From contig JAWKTK010000021.1 in assembly GCA_041399205.1 (NCBI GenBank), positions 1 through 64,000 of the forward strand: DNA of 64,000 nucleotides, given 5' to 3'. The DNA comes from JAGQOZ01 sp041399205 (GTDB lineage: Bacteria > Planctomycetota > Planctomycetia > Pirellulales > Pirellulaceae). The notes below the pieces were generated by a model. The model was not told the origin of the DNA. It saw nothing but the letters and a program-made list of their open reading frames with translations, and made no database searches. The position numbers and the translations under genes are program-made. This document shows, in pieces, positions 53,497 to 63,900 of this stretch. Position 1 is the first letter of the stretch; every line of letters begins with the position of its first letter.

Positions 53497-56031
53497 CTAA
53501 AATTTATATCGCAGCTCGCAACGGACGCCATTGGCGTCCGGAGCGTTCTCCAGAAAACCATACATGGCATCCATGCGAAGAATCCAGGCATGGTTAAGTG
53601 GTTTTTGATACCGTGCGGCTACGCCATATTGGTCACCAACCGCTCGGCGATTGAACCCTTGCCCAAATGTATGTACCATGGCAGCCTCTAATATGAATTG
53701 CCAATCGAAGGCGTCTCCCAACACGTTGACGCCAATGGCACCTCCCGCCGTGTTGTTAGCGGTGTCATCCAGGAAGGCAAAGCCCGTTAATCCGTCCGTC
53801 TCGAATAAGATTCCAGTATTACGCAACACACCACCCGCAGCTGCGGCTCGAGCCACCGACTGCGGACTACCGAATCCGGCGAACAGATTGAAATACGGTA
53901 CCAATGTATTTGGTTTGTGCGTGATCAGTGCATTTTCTAGTAAGAAAAGCTGGCCGTTGGCGGTCTTGCCGGGATTCAACGGGTCTTGCCCTGAATTCAC
54001 AATTACTCGCACCGCATTCGATATTCGGTGCCAATACCGCCTGGAGAACGAAGCACCAATGTTGTGGTAGCTAAGTCCCAAACCGGACGTGTCATCTAGA
54101 TAGGCGTATCCGCATTCGAAGTAGCCGTCGTAGGCTTCTAAAAACCAGTGAGCACCGAAGACAGACGCCGCACTGTCATCCGCAAAGAACGCTGGACTAT
54201 TGAGCTTGTCAATGCCCGCAAAAATTGTGACGTCAAAATTGGGCCAGTCAAATCTTGCACTGTTCTTGGCCGGAAACGAAAGCGCCGCGCCCACAATCGC
54301 ATCTTCAAACCAGATTCCGTTTTGGAATAACAGCGGAACCAATCCGACTGCAAAAGGAAGATCAAGGTTGGGGTTGGTCCCGGTCCAGCCAGCAATCAAC
54401 GCACCCAGATCCCCTTCAAAGAAGATGGTGTCAAAGTTCTTGTCAAATTCTTCAAAGAACTGTATGTCACCGTGATTGAGTTCCGTTCGCGTGAACTGGT
54501 TGTTCTTGTCCAATGGACCAATGAACGCGTGAATGCGTTCGGTAGAAGTGAGCTTCCAGTCTAAGTCCAAGTTCAGTCGGTTGGCCCAGACGACCTTGTC
54601 TGTGCCGTTGAATTGATTGTAGGCGGTGGCGGTGCGAAAATCGCCGTACGCAAGAAAATGCTGCGCTGTGGGATTTGTCTCTCCAAAGAAATTTTGCGAA
54701 GGAGGAATGGGACCAGGCAAATAAAGTCCGCGTCCAAGTTCAATCCATGGTCGTTCGGTTGTATTCAGGTACTTCCCCGAATAGACGCCCATTTCCACTG
54801 ATGGATTCGACAGGTCGCCATCGTAACGAGGATCTGGCGAAAACGCGCGAGGATCATATGGTACATGTCCCTGCTTCAGATGCATGTAGTGCATGTCGGC
54901 GTTCGAATGAGCATCTGCCGCGTCCGAATTGTCTTTCGAATCATCTTTGGATTCTGCGTCGTCATCGTCATCGTCATCGTCATCGTCTTCGTCGTCTGAT
55001 TTTGACTTGTCTTTCGAGGTGTTCTTGGTGGAAAACGGACTCCATTCCACGTCGTCGTCCAGCAGTGAATCTTTCTTGGGCGGCAAGGCTTGGGGCTTTT
55101 CGGCATCCGGTGGAGACGTCTCCGGTTGTCTCAGTCTCTGCGGTGCGTGATTTTGACCGGCATCTGAATTGACAGCCGGATTTCCGGTCCAATCGCCGTC
55201 GTCAATCAGCAGTGGATTCGAATGGGGCGCACGCAATCGGCTCGGACTACCGGTTGGCTGGCGATTCTCCTCCGAATCAGGACCAGGACGTTGGGACTCC
55301 TGTGGATTGTCTACTGCACGTCGGCGTTGAGGTGGATTCTCTGTGCCTTGCGGATTGGACGGCGTCCAGTTGCCGTTGGGGATGAGTAGATCGTCGCCAG
55401 CAGATTTAGGAGCGTCGGAAATCTCTGCAATTGGATTCGGGCGAATCTGTGGTTGATTGCTTTCCGCTGGCGATGGTGCCGAATCATCGCTTTCCGGCGA
55501 TTCCTCGGCAGGTTGCTGTACTTCCAAGTCGCGATTGCCCGGCGGTGGAACGGTGGTCGTTGCCGGCGGAGACGTGGCGTCTGTCTCGGGCGTTTCCCGC
55601 CCCTTCTCGATCTTGGTCGAACTGGAATCGTTGCCGGCCTTGGAATTCTGTGTGTCTGGTGCCACTAGGGTACCGGTCCAATCGCCATCTTCAATCAGTA
55701 GATCGTCCGAGTTGGAACGAACCGCGACGCGCGCCTGGCCGTCTGTCTGTTCTGGTTCGTTTCGTCGAAGGGGACTGGGCGACGTCGGCTGAGGCTCTTG
55801 GATCAGCGACAACAGGGAATGCACCAGAAAGTCTGAACGTGACAAGGACGCCAATTCGTCGTCGTACTGGTTCGGCGCATTCAACATCAAGTCGGCAACG
55901 CGCACATCGCCTTGTGGTGGGTTGGCCCACGTCAAACCGTTAAGCACTGCCACGACCAAGATGATCGCCTGCGTGCTGCTGCGTTGTTTTGATGTTTCCA
56001 ATGGGTTTGTCATGTGCTTCGCTACGTTCAA
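53497..56031 (-). CDS. Outer-membrane barrel protein with long disordered N-terminal region
   Basis: Protein of 844 residues, not matched to a named family. An N-terminal helix (STQAIILVVAVLNGLTWA) looks like a signal peptide; the start may be the ATG six codons later (MTNPLETSK). Residues 60-380 are Pro/Ser/Asp-rich and disordered, with four copies of a short motif: DDLLIEDGDWTG (near 107), DDLLIPNGNWTP (213), NPLLIDDGDWTG (273) and DSLLDDDVEWSP (321). An Asp tract encoded by a hexanucleotide repeat follows. The rest alternates aromatic strands and ends ELRYKF, a C-terminal Phe as in outer-membrane barrels. It is 49 bases downstream of the multiheme cytochrome gene and probably in its operon. 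Confidence 0.75.
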   Translation of the reverse strand: MNVAKHMTNPLETSKQRSSTQAIILVVAVLNGLTWANPPQGDVRVADLMLNAPNQYDDELASLSRSDFLVHSLLSLIQEPQPTSPSPLRRNEPEQTDGQARVAVRSNSDDLLIEDGDWTGTLVAPDTQNSKAGNDSSSTKIEKGRETPETDATSPPATTTVPPPGNRDLEVQQPAEESPESDDSAPSPAESNQPQIRPNPIAEISDAPKSAGDDLLIPNGNWTPSNPQGTENPPQRRRAVDNPQESQRPGPDSEENRQPTGSPSRLRAPHSNPLLIDDGDWTGNPAVNSDAGQNHAPQRLRQPETSPPDAEKPQALPPKKDSLLDDDVEWSPFSTKNTSKDKSKSDDEDDDDDDDDDDAESKDDSKDNSDAADAHSNADMHYMHLKQGHVPYDPRAFSPDPRYDGDLSNPSVEMGVYSGKYLNTTERPWIELGRGLYLPGPIPPSQNFFGETNPTAQHFLAYGDFRTATAYNQFNGTDKVVWANRLNLDLDWKLTSTERIHAFIGPLDKNNQFTRTELNHGDIQFFEEFDKNFDTIFFEGDLGALIAGWTGTNPNLDLPFAVGLVPLLFQNGIWFEDAIVGAALSFPAKNSARFDWPNFDVTIFAGIDKLNSPAFFADDSAASVFGAHWFLEAYDGYFECGYAYLDDTSGLGLSYHNIGASFSRRYWHRISNAVRVIVNSGQDPLNPGKTANGQLFLLENALITHKPNTLVPYFNLFAGFGSPQSVARAAAAGGVLRNTGILFETDGLTGFAFLDDTANNTAGGAIGVNVLGDAFDWQFILEAAMVHTFGQGFNRRAVGDQYGVAARYQKPLNHAWILRMDAMYGFLENAPDANGVRCELRYKF
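54961..54987. repeat. GTCATC microsatellite
   Basis: Four full copies of gtcatc plus a half copy, encoding the poly-Asp tract of the barrel protein on the minus strand. Length variation here would change the tract in whole pairs of Asp codons and keep the frame. Confidence 0.85.
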
Positions 56032-56080
56032 CTAATGCTTGTGTCCATGTGCATGTGAATCGTTGGATTCAGCGTGCGTA

Positions 56081-58141
56081 TTACTGCACAATAAATTCGA
56101 AGGCCTCTTGATGAAAATCCAACATGTTCTCGTTCATCTGCCGCTCCATTTCCGGAGTCGCCTGACAAAATCGCATAAAGTAAATCGGTTCCGCTCGACT
56201 TCGCATGCGAATGGAAAGCCGATACCGACCAGGCCTTGCGATTAATTCCGCCGGAACCTTGTAGTCCGCGTTCCGTCTGCCCAGTGCCGGCAGTGAATGT
56301 GCTTCCATGCGAATGAACGGCGGATGATTCAACGTGGTAATTGGAACGCCAGCGGGGCGAATGAACGGCAGTTGATCAAAGTCTACGTTGATCGGCAGAT
56401 ACATCTCGCGGTCCGGGCCTTTTACGTGCGTTGTCAAGAACTTGGTTTGCAAGTTGAACAACTGTTGGTCGGGACGAATACGACCGGCCGCCACTTCCAG
56501 CGAATGCAGGTCCGCCATGTCTCCATTCCCGTCGGTGTAGCCCGATTCCCATAGCCATTCTCCTGAAGGTCCGGTCAACACCACGTTCAGCCAAATCTGC
56601 GGTTGTGCTCCGAGCGAACCACTGGGCATGTTATGACCATTGCTGAGATTGCGAACTTCATAATGAAACTTCAACGGCTTGCCACAGCGAGGAGCGTGTT
56701 TGAAGTAGGGACCGAGTATCTTCGAATTGCCCTCCATCAGTTTGAATCGTTGAGACTTCTTGTAGTCTAACAGTTCCATGTTTTCCGCAAGGATTTCTCG
56801 AGCGTCATATCGGTCGTCCACGTTGGACCAAGTTTTAGGGAACGTGACTTTGATTTTTCCATCGTCAAGGCGTTCTTCAAAATCTTCCGTTCCCCAGCCT
56901 GCTCGCCAATCAAATTCCATCCATTCCGTGGGCGTCCACTTGTCTGCCTTGGGATTATGAGGAAACAAGGCGGGGTGCATGACCGAATACCCTGGGCCCA
57001 CAAACATATGATTGGAATGTTTGCGATGCGGATTGATCTTGCGCCCGCCAATGATTGCGGTCGGAGCTGTTTCATAGCCTTCTGCCTTGCCCGGAACCGC
57101 GCCCATATGGCAGTCTTGGCAACTCACGCCTTGTTTACACGCAGGCGATCCTTTGTACTGATTCCAGACCACTTCCAAGGCAATGCCGGGAAACACTGCA
57201 ACTTGGTGACACGACGCACAGAAGTGACTCTCTTTGATTTGTTGCAATTCGAACACGCTGTTGTGCACGACTTGGCCCGGTCCCTTTTCCGCGTCGGACA
57301 GTTTCAGTTTGTAGTAGTCTTTCTTTTCGATGGCTGCTGCCAAGCCTTGTCCATTCGACGCGCCGGTGATGGGATCGGTCAACGCCCCCGGTTCTACTCG
57401 GCGTTCGCCATTTACCTTGTAATAGCTTTCGCGAATTCGATGACAGGCAATGCAAGTGACACCTTCTCGGGCAACCAGTGGCACTTCCCAGATGGACGCA
57501 TCGCGACTCATGCCCATGGATACGCCAACCGGCGAATGACAACGCATGCAGAAATAGCCAATGGTGCCGTTCGCCAAGTTGTTGATCGTCTGCTCAAAAC
57601 GATGAAACATTGGCGAAATCGCAGCGTACGCGTGGCTGGACACGCTCCATTCACGATAAATCTGTTCGTGGCAGGCTTTGCAATCGCGAGCGGACGGATA
57701 GCAATTTTTCGCCAGCAATTCTAAATGCGGATCGTTTGGCGAGATAGGTGCGTCGTCGGGGCTTGAATCGGCGTCGTCGGAAGCTGCCGGTGTCGCTTCG
57801 GACTTGCGAAAGTTCATGGCGACGTGGTGGGGCGAACGAGGACCAAAGCGGCCATGCGACGGAGGCACGGTCGGCATTTCTGTCGGTGATGCACTGCGAG
57901 GCGAAACGGGCGAATGCAATCGATGTGGTACCGCATAGCTGGCTGGCGAAGACGGCAAGTTTGCTTCGCGAGCATTCCGGACTGGAACTGGGTTTGCTCG
58001 GGACGCGGTTCGCCCCGCTACGTAGCGGACTACATCCGCCTTCCAAGCCTCTGTTGCTGGTGGTGGATACGTCTGGCCGTTAAGCAAACTTGCCATCAAC
58101 GTGATAGCAGTGAAAGCAATCGTAATGTTCTTGAAGTTCAT
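56081..58141 (-). CDS. Multiheme (five CxxCH) cytochrome c family protein
   Basis: Exported protein of 686 residues with a signal peptide (NITIAFTAITLMASLLNGQ). A Pro/Ser-rich linker comes first, then five heme-binding motifs: CKACH (residue 154), CMRCH, CIACH, CASCH and CQDCH, spaced as in cytochrome c554-like proteins. The C-terminal 300 residues lack heme motifs and look like a beta-rich domain (KPLKFHYEVRNLSNGHNMPSGSLGAQPQIWLNVVLTG, with the recurring NGHNMPSG segment of these proteins). It probably acts in periplasmic electron transfer. It is the first gene before the barrel protein on the minus strand and divergent from the GlmU-like gene. Redox partner and substrate are unknown. Confidence 0.9.
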   Translation of the reverse strand: MNFKNITIAFTAITLMASLLNGQTYPPPATEAWKADVVRYVAGRTASRANPVPVRNAREANLPSSPASYAVPHRLHSPVSPRSASPTEMPTVPPSHGRFGPRSPHHVAMNFRKSEATPAASDDADSSPDDAPISPNDPHLELLAKNCYPSARDCKACHEQIYREWSVSSHAYAAISPMFHRFEQTINNLANGTIGYFCMRCHSPVGVSMGMSRDASIWEVPLVAREGVTCIACHRIRESYYKVNGERRVEPGALTDPITGASNGQGLAAAIEKKDYYKLKLSDAEKGPGQVVHNSVFELQQIKESHFCASCHQVAVFPGIALEVVWNQYKGSPACKQGVSCQDCHMGAVPGKAEGYETAPTAIIGGRKINPHRKHSNHMFVGPGYSVMHPALFPHNPKADKWTPTEWMEFDWRAGWGTEDFEERLDDGKIKVTFPKTWSNVDDRYDAREILAENMELLDYKKSQRFKLMEGNSKILGPYFKHAPRCGKPLKFHYEVRNLSNGHNMPSGSLGAQPQIWLNVVLTGPSGEWLWESGYTDGNGDMADLHSLEVAAGRIRPDQQLFNLQTKFLTTHVKGPDREMYLPINVDFDQLPFIRPAGVPITTLNHPPFIRMEAHSLPALGRRNADYKVPAELIARPGRYRLSIRMRSRAEPIYFMRFCQATPEMERQMNENMLDFHQEAFEFIVQ

Positions 58142-58364
58142 GCTGATCCTTCAGCTTGTGCCGACAACTCCTGTTGCTGACCTTTTCGGCCTGCTTGCCA
58201 GACTAGGTAAAGATAATCAAGTAGTGAACGCAAAGAGTTCGCATCGCGTAGAAAACATACAGACTCGCTAACCGCTACGAATCGCAGGATTGGAACTCCA
58301 GTCGACCAGAATATTAAAGGTATGGTTTGAAAGAATTGATTTGGATAAAGTTTGGAAGCCTGAA

Positions 58365-59621
58365 ATGCGCATCATCTTGTTCGAAGACCACGCCGTAACG
58401 CACCTACAGCCTCTCACGTGTGCTCGTCCAGCACATGCCATCACTTGTGGCAGCTATCGCCTCTTTGAACTGGTCGGGCGGTTGGGCCATCCTGTCATCG
58501 GCAAAGTGCGGCCCTATTTGTCACGACTCCAATCGCAGGAATATGGGATCGCATCAACGGACCGCATTGACGACGACACCTTGTGGGTTAATGCTCGTAT
58601 CGTTCCCCATTTGCAGAACTTGGCGAAGCTGGAAACGTTGGTTCGATTGAATCGAGCTGGTGTGGCGAGGCAAGGTGCGACGCTGTTAGCCGCTTTGGTG
58701 CCTCGAGGTGTCACGTGTGCCGAATTGGAATTTGGGCAGTATGAAAATGTCTATCCTTCGGCAGACCTTCCTGAGCGAACCGTGGAATTGGACGTGTTTG
58801 AATATCCGCATGACGTGATTCGCTGGAATGTGGCTTGCATTCACGACAATTTGGTCGATCGCCTTCGCCACGGTGGCTATTCGCAAGTGGAACCAGGCGT
58901 GTGGATGGCCGACAACGTGACATGGGATGATTCGATACGTTTTGATACAACCAATGGACCGGTAGTGGTGGATCACGGAGCGCAGATCTTGCCCTTTGTC
59001 TATTTGAAAGGGCCTGTCTATATTGGCAACCAGGTTCGAATCAACGAACACGCATCAATCAAGAACGCCAGCGTGATTTCAGCGAATTGCAAAATTGGTG
59101 GTGAAGTCGATTCATCGATTTTTGAACCGCACGCCAATAAACAGCACTATGGATTCATTGGCCATTCGCATATTGGCAGTTGGGTCAACTTAGGTGGTGG
59201 AACCACGAATAGCAACTTGAAGAATACGTACGGCCACGTTCGGATGCGTTATCCGATTGTGCATCCGGACGGGATGGTTGAAACGCATTCGGTGGATTCG
59301 GAAATGACGTTTGTGGGTTGCTTTGTCGGCGACTTCAGCAAAACGGCCATTAATACCAGTATCTTTACCGGCAAATCGGTGGGAGTTTGCAGCATGCTGT
59401 ACGGCGTGATTACCGCTGACGTTCCCGCATTCATCAACGAGGCGTCTTCGCTGGGGGATCAAAGCTCGGTGTCCGTCGAAGTGATGATTGCCACGCTCAA
59501 ACGCGTGTTTGCTCGCCGAGGTCGACCGCAGACGGAAGCCGACGTACAGCTGATTAAAGATCTACATGAACTATATTCGCCCAGTCAGTCGGAACTAGTC
59601 GTTCGACCGTTAAGTCTGTAA
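58365..59621 (+). CDS. GlmU-like sugar nucleotidyltransferase / left-handed beta-helix acyltransferase
   Basis: Protein of 418 residues resembling the alternative GlmU-type family (NTP_transf_4 plus hexapeptide repeats). ATG 58365 is preferred because the protein then opens with MRIILFEDHAVTHLQPLTCARPAHAI, the family start; the frame is open 25 codons further upstream. The N-terminal part is a short nucleotidyltransferase-like domain without the classical GxGTRM loop. From about residue 205 come left-handed beta-helix turns (VYIGNQVRINEHASIKNASVISANCKIGGEV, then IGSWVNLGGGTTNSNLKNTYGHVR). It may make UDP-GlcNAc or a related activated sugar, which would suit the surface-glycan genes nearby, but that link is inferred. 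Confidence 0.84.
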   Translation: MRIILFEDHAVTHLQPLTCARPAHAITCGSYRLFELVGRLGHPVIGKVRPYLSRLQSQEYGIASTDRIDDDTLWVNARIVPHLQNLAKLETLVRLNRAGVARQGATLLAALVPRGVTCAELEFGQYENVYPSADLPERTVELDVFEYPHDVIRWNVACIHDNLVDRLRHGGYSQVEPGVWMADNVTWDDSIRFDTTNGPVVVDHGAQILPFVYLKGPVYIGNQVRINEHASIKNASVISANCKIGGEVDSSIFEPHANKQHYGFIGHSHIGSWVNLGGGTTNSNLKNTYGHVRMRYPIVHPDGMVETHSVDSEMTFVGCFVGDFSKTAINTSIFTGKSVGVCSMLYGVITADVPAFINEASSLGDQSSVSVEVMIATLKRVFARRGRPQTEADVQLIKDLHELYSPSQSELVVRPLSL

Positions 59622-59694
59622 AGTATCAGTAGGTTCGTCGTAATGGGCGCCGAACAATCCCTTTGCATTCGTAATTGGTATCACCTGGATTTCA

Positions 59695-60567
59695 ATGAGC
59701 CTCGCGTCGCACTTTCAAGATTCTTTTGGCCTTTCCTTTGAATTGTTTCCCCCCAAGACGGACGCAGGCCTGTCTTCCTTGTTTGAGCATGTCAGCTGCC
59801 TGGACACTTTTTCGCCTAGTTTTTACACCTGCACTTATGGCGCCGGTGGTTCCACGCAAGGGAAAACTCTTGAAATCTTAAAGACCGTCAAGCAGAAGTT
59901 TCACCGACCTGTGGCATCGCATCTAACGTGCGTTGGCGCTACGGTGGATCAGTTGCGAACCTACCTCCAATCGGCCTTGGATGGCGGGGTTGACCATCTT
60001 GTTGCTTTGCGAGGAGATCCGCCGCAGGGGCAGGAGGCGTTCCAAGCAGTAGATGGTGGTCTGCGCTACGCCAACGAACTGGTGGCACTTATTCGTAGCG
60101 AATTTCCGCAGTTCGGCGTCGCCGTTGCCGGATATCCAGAAGTCCACCAAGAAGCGCCTGATGCCGAAACCGATCTGAAAAATCTGAAACGAAAAGTAGA
60201 TGCCGGCGATGATATTGTGGTTACTCAGCTGTTCTACGAAAACCAAGATTTTTATTCGTTTCAAGATCGCTATCAGCAAATCGGGATCACTCGGCCATTG
60301 ATCCCTGGTCTGCTTCCCGTGACTAATTTGGCGCAGATCCAACGCATTACTTCGCTGTGTAAAGCCAAATTACCTCAAGCTTTTGTCGATCGCTTGGCAG
60401 AAAAAGATGATGCTGATTGGCAATTCAAGGTCGGCGTCGAATTCGCCATTGCGCAAGTGGAAGATCTGTTGGCGCACGGTATTCCTGGCATCCACTTTTA
60501 CGTTCTGAATAAATCCCAAGCCACCGCTCGAATTCTAGAAGCGGTTGACCTGCCAACCTCGCCGTAG
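59695..60567 (+). CDS. metF: Methylenetetrahydrofolate reductase
   Basis: Flavin-dependent enzyme of 290 residues reducing 5,10-methylene-THF to 5-methyl-THF for methionine synthesis. The TIM-barrel motifs are standard: FGLSFELFPPKT with the catalytic Glu, FYTCTYGAGGST, HLTCVGATVDQL, HLVALRGDPPQG, VAVAGYPEVHQEA, GDDIVVTQLFYEN and GIPGIHFYVLNKSQAT. Length matches bacterial MetF. ATG 59695 begins MSLASHFQDS. It follows the GlmU-like gene by 73 bases on the same strand. No riboswitch was recognised upstream. Confidence 0.96.
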   Translation: MSLASHFQDSFGLSFELFPPKTDAGLSSLFEHVSCLDTFSPSFYTCTYGAGGSTQGKTLEILKTVKQKFHRPVASHLTCVGATVDQLRTYLQSALDGGVDHLVALRGDPPQGQEAFQAVDGGLRYANELVALIRSEFPQFGVAVAGYPEVHQEAPDAETDLKNLKRKVDAGDDIVVTQLFYENQDFYSFQDRYQQIGITRPLIPGLLPVTNLAQIQRITSLCKAKLPQAFVDRLAEKDDADWQFKVGVEFAIAQVEDLLAHGIPGIHFYVLNKSQATARILEAVDLPTSP

Positions 60568-60954
60568 GTCGCTCGTGCGGCATCCTGTTGAACGCATGGT
60601 TTCCGTCACAAATCCGCTTGACTGCGACGATCGCATTGGCGTTGCTCTGAATGGTATTCGTTAAGATCGCCCCAGCCAATATAGCGGCGTAAAGATCGAT
60701 GTCGTTCGGGGTGTTTATTGCAATCGGCTTGCGCAGTCATCTGACGTCCCATTGACCAAAGGCCGAATTGTCAGATTTTCGGTGGCTCGTTCTGTCAAAG
60801 CAATCGATACGGTCGGCTGGATAGCAAAACGGCCGACGTCATGGTCTAGGTCCAATGGCTGGATTTGATTGTCTTGGTCTGCCCGCGTAGTTGATTACAA
60901 CCGTTAGCGTGGCTAGACTCGTCATAACTCAGATGACTCGGATAGGGGTGTAAC
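60568..60954. other. Intergenic region, nothing recognised
   Basis: No gene, repeat or clear promoter is supported between metF and the large secreted protein. Only short stems such as GCGA/TCGC near 60629 were seen. Confidence 0.4.
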
Positions 60955-63900
60955 ATGACACGAAGAGCTGGATCTTGGCGTTTGGGAATGGAAAAGCTTG
61001 AAAATAGGAGGCTACTTGCGGCTGGGCAGGTGCAAATAGCCACTACGTCTGTGACGGTGGATGAAACAGGCGGAGTTGCCCTGGTTTTTGTCGAGCGTGT
61101 TGACGGTACGGATGGGGAGGCCACGGTTTTTTACCAAACGGTGAACCAAACTGCCCAGAGTGGTGCTGACTTTGAGGGAACGGCCAGTGGCAGTGTTACG
61201 CTTGGCGATGGTCAGGATTCAGGGGCGATTTCCATTCCGATCACGGATGATGATCTGCTAGAGGATGTTGAACGGTTTTCGGTATCGCTATTTCGAGCGG
61301 AAGGAGCTTCGCTGGGTGCACCTCGTACGGCGCTCGTTACGATTGTGGATGACGAAGCTGGCGAAGATCTAGTCGGACACTGGAAACTGGACGAGACGGA
61401 GGTAGGTGCGACAGTTGTTGACGCGTCTGGTTTTCAACAAGACGGTCTACATCAGAACATCAATATCCTCACCGGTGGTCCTCGTGCGGATGCTCCGGTC
61501 TTTGTGGCGGACAACACGCACAGTGTGCTGTTAGACGGTATCGACGACTTCATCCAGGTCCAAGGTGCAGCTGGCTTCGATTATGATGTGCGCGGAGCAT
61601 TTACGTTATCTGTCTGGGTCAAGCCGACGGATCTTGATGACGGGCAATTCGGCATTGTGGGTTACGATTCTGGAGATGGACGGCAGTTTCGTTCTCCCAG
61701 CTTGTGGCGAAGTGGAAGCCAGATCTACGCTGGTTTCGGAGACGGAGAAAACTGGAACAGCGTGACCACTAAGTCAGCTCTTACGGCCAACACTTGGAAT
61801 CATATTGCTGTCACGTTTGATGGCACAACATTGTCAGTTTATGCGAACGGCGAGTCCGTACTATTGACCAACCAGTTTGCCGGGCGAATACCGGTTAACC
61901 CTGGTCGTATTGATCTTGGTCGAGTTGACACGTATTGGGACGGTGGTTTGGATGATGTACGTGTGTATAACCGCGCGCTGGCGGCTGCAGAGGTTGTTGC
62001 ATTGCTGGGAACTGCCGATGTTCCACCTGTTCCCGTCGTTGGTTCCTTTCGCACGCAAGCCATCTCTAGCGGTTTGTCCTTACCCACTTCATTCGACTGG
62101 CTTCCAGATGGTCGAGCTGTGGTGGCTCAGCAGCAAGGTACTGTGGTCTTGGTGAATGTCGATGGTGCTGTTGCCGCCACTCCGGTGCTGGATATTCGAC
62201 CTATTGTCAATTACTACAGTGATCGAGGGCTATTGGGAGTCGCGGTTCATCCGGATCTGCAGAACCATCCCTATTTGTATGTCGCGTATACTTACGATCC
62301 ACCCGAAACAACAACACAGACCGGCGCGGGAGGTCCAGACGGCAACGGTGCACGCGTCGCCAGGATTTCTCGGTTTACGCTCAACAGCACTTGGGATGCT
62401 GCCGATCCATTGTCCGAAGTGATCCTGGTCGGCACAAACAGTACGTACGCTAATATTGGGGAACCGAATCGCCGTCCTGAATTGTCAGATCCACATTCGT
62501 GTGAAGATGGAAACGGGGGCCATGTCGAGAACTGTATCGCTGCCGATGAAACAAGTCATTCGGTGGGCGACATCGGCTTTGGTCCGGACGGTGCACTCTA
62601 CGCGTCTTCGGGCGATGGCGGGTCGTTTGGACGAACCGACCCTATCAACCTTCGAGTACAGTCGTTGGAAAGTCTCTCCGGAAAAATCTTGCGAATTGAT
62701 CCCCTTACCGGACAAGGCTTCAGCACGAATCCGTTCTTTGATGGCAATGTGGATTCAAATCAATCGAAAATTCTGAGCTATGGCCTCCGCAATCCGTTTC
62801 GATTTGCATTTGAGCCTCGATCTGGTGAAATCGCGATTGGCGATGTGGGGTGGAACCGATGGGAAGAGATCAATCTGGGAGCGGGGAAGAACTTTGGCTG
62901 GCCTCTTTACGAAGGAGGGGCCACTAGCGAGTTTCTTACAGCATATCGATTCTTGTCAGAAGCACAGGATTTATTAGGTCAGACGGCCGCAACAGTTGAA
63001 CCTCCGGTATGGAGCATGTCGCACGCTGACGGAGCACAAGCGGTGATTGTTGGTGATTTTGTCACCGGCAATGCATATACGTCGGCACATAGGAATTCAC
63101 TTTTGTTTGTTGACTTGGGCGATCAGCGATTGCGTTCGATACGATTCAATAGCCAAGGCGAGCCGATTGCGACGGATATTGTCTCTGAGCAGTCCGTAGG
63201 GTTCATTGTTGACATGAAAATGGGGGTCGACGACTTCATGTATTATGTTGACTTGGCATCTGGAACGTTCGGCAAACTAGCTTTTGACTTGGCGAACTCG
63301 CGGGTGTCTATTTCCGAGACAGACGGTGAGACCGTCGTTCCGGAGGGCAGTGTCGATAGCTATGCCGTTGTGCTGGATTCTCCTCCCAGTTCGTCTGTCA
63401 TTGTCCAAGCGAATTGGTCCTCACCCAATATTTCCGTTTCCCCATCGCACTTGACGTTTAATCCAGATAACTGGAATGAAACTCAGTTTTTCGAAATCAC
63501 GGCAGTGGAAAATAATCACATCGAAGGGCCCGTAACGGCGATCGTGGACCACGCGGTGATTTCGGATGACCCCAACTATTCTGGAATCGCAACGTCCAGT
63601 GTGGACGTTAGTGTCATCGATAATGATGGCCTCCTGTTTCCTGATTTCTACGACATTGTCTTGCACGAAGGCGATACGGACGGCGCATTCTACAGCATAG
63701 CGTTAGGTTCGATGCCAACCGCTCCGGTACGAGTGGACATCAGTGTCGATTCCAGTCAACTTGTCGTTTCGCCTACGTTTGTAGAATTCACGCCAGCTGA
63801 TTGGCAATCAGTACGACAAGTCAACTTGCGTTCAGTGGACGATGCAATTTCTGAAGGAATTCACTCCAGTACGGTTTCACATGCAATAACGACCACGGCT

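Noticed and set aside
54929..55150. Plus-strand open frame with long serine runs opposite the barrel gene
   Set aside because: It is the antisense reading of the Asp microsatellite and has no independent support.
58365..59621. Naming as glmU
   Set aside because: The N-terminal domain lacks the classical GlmU nucleotide-binding loop, and the family is only GlmU-like.
59622..59694. S-adenosylhomocysteine or other riboswitch before metF
   Set aside because: The 73-base gap is short and no recognisable conserved core was found.
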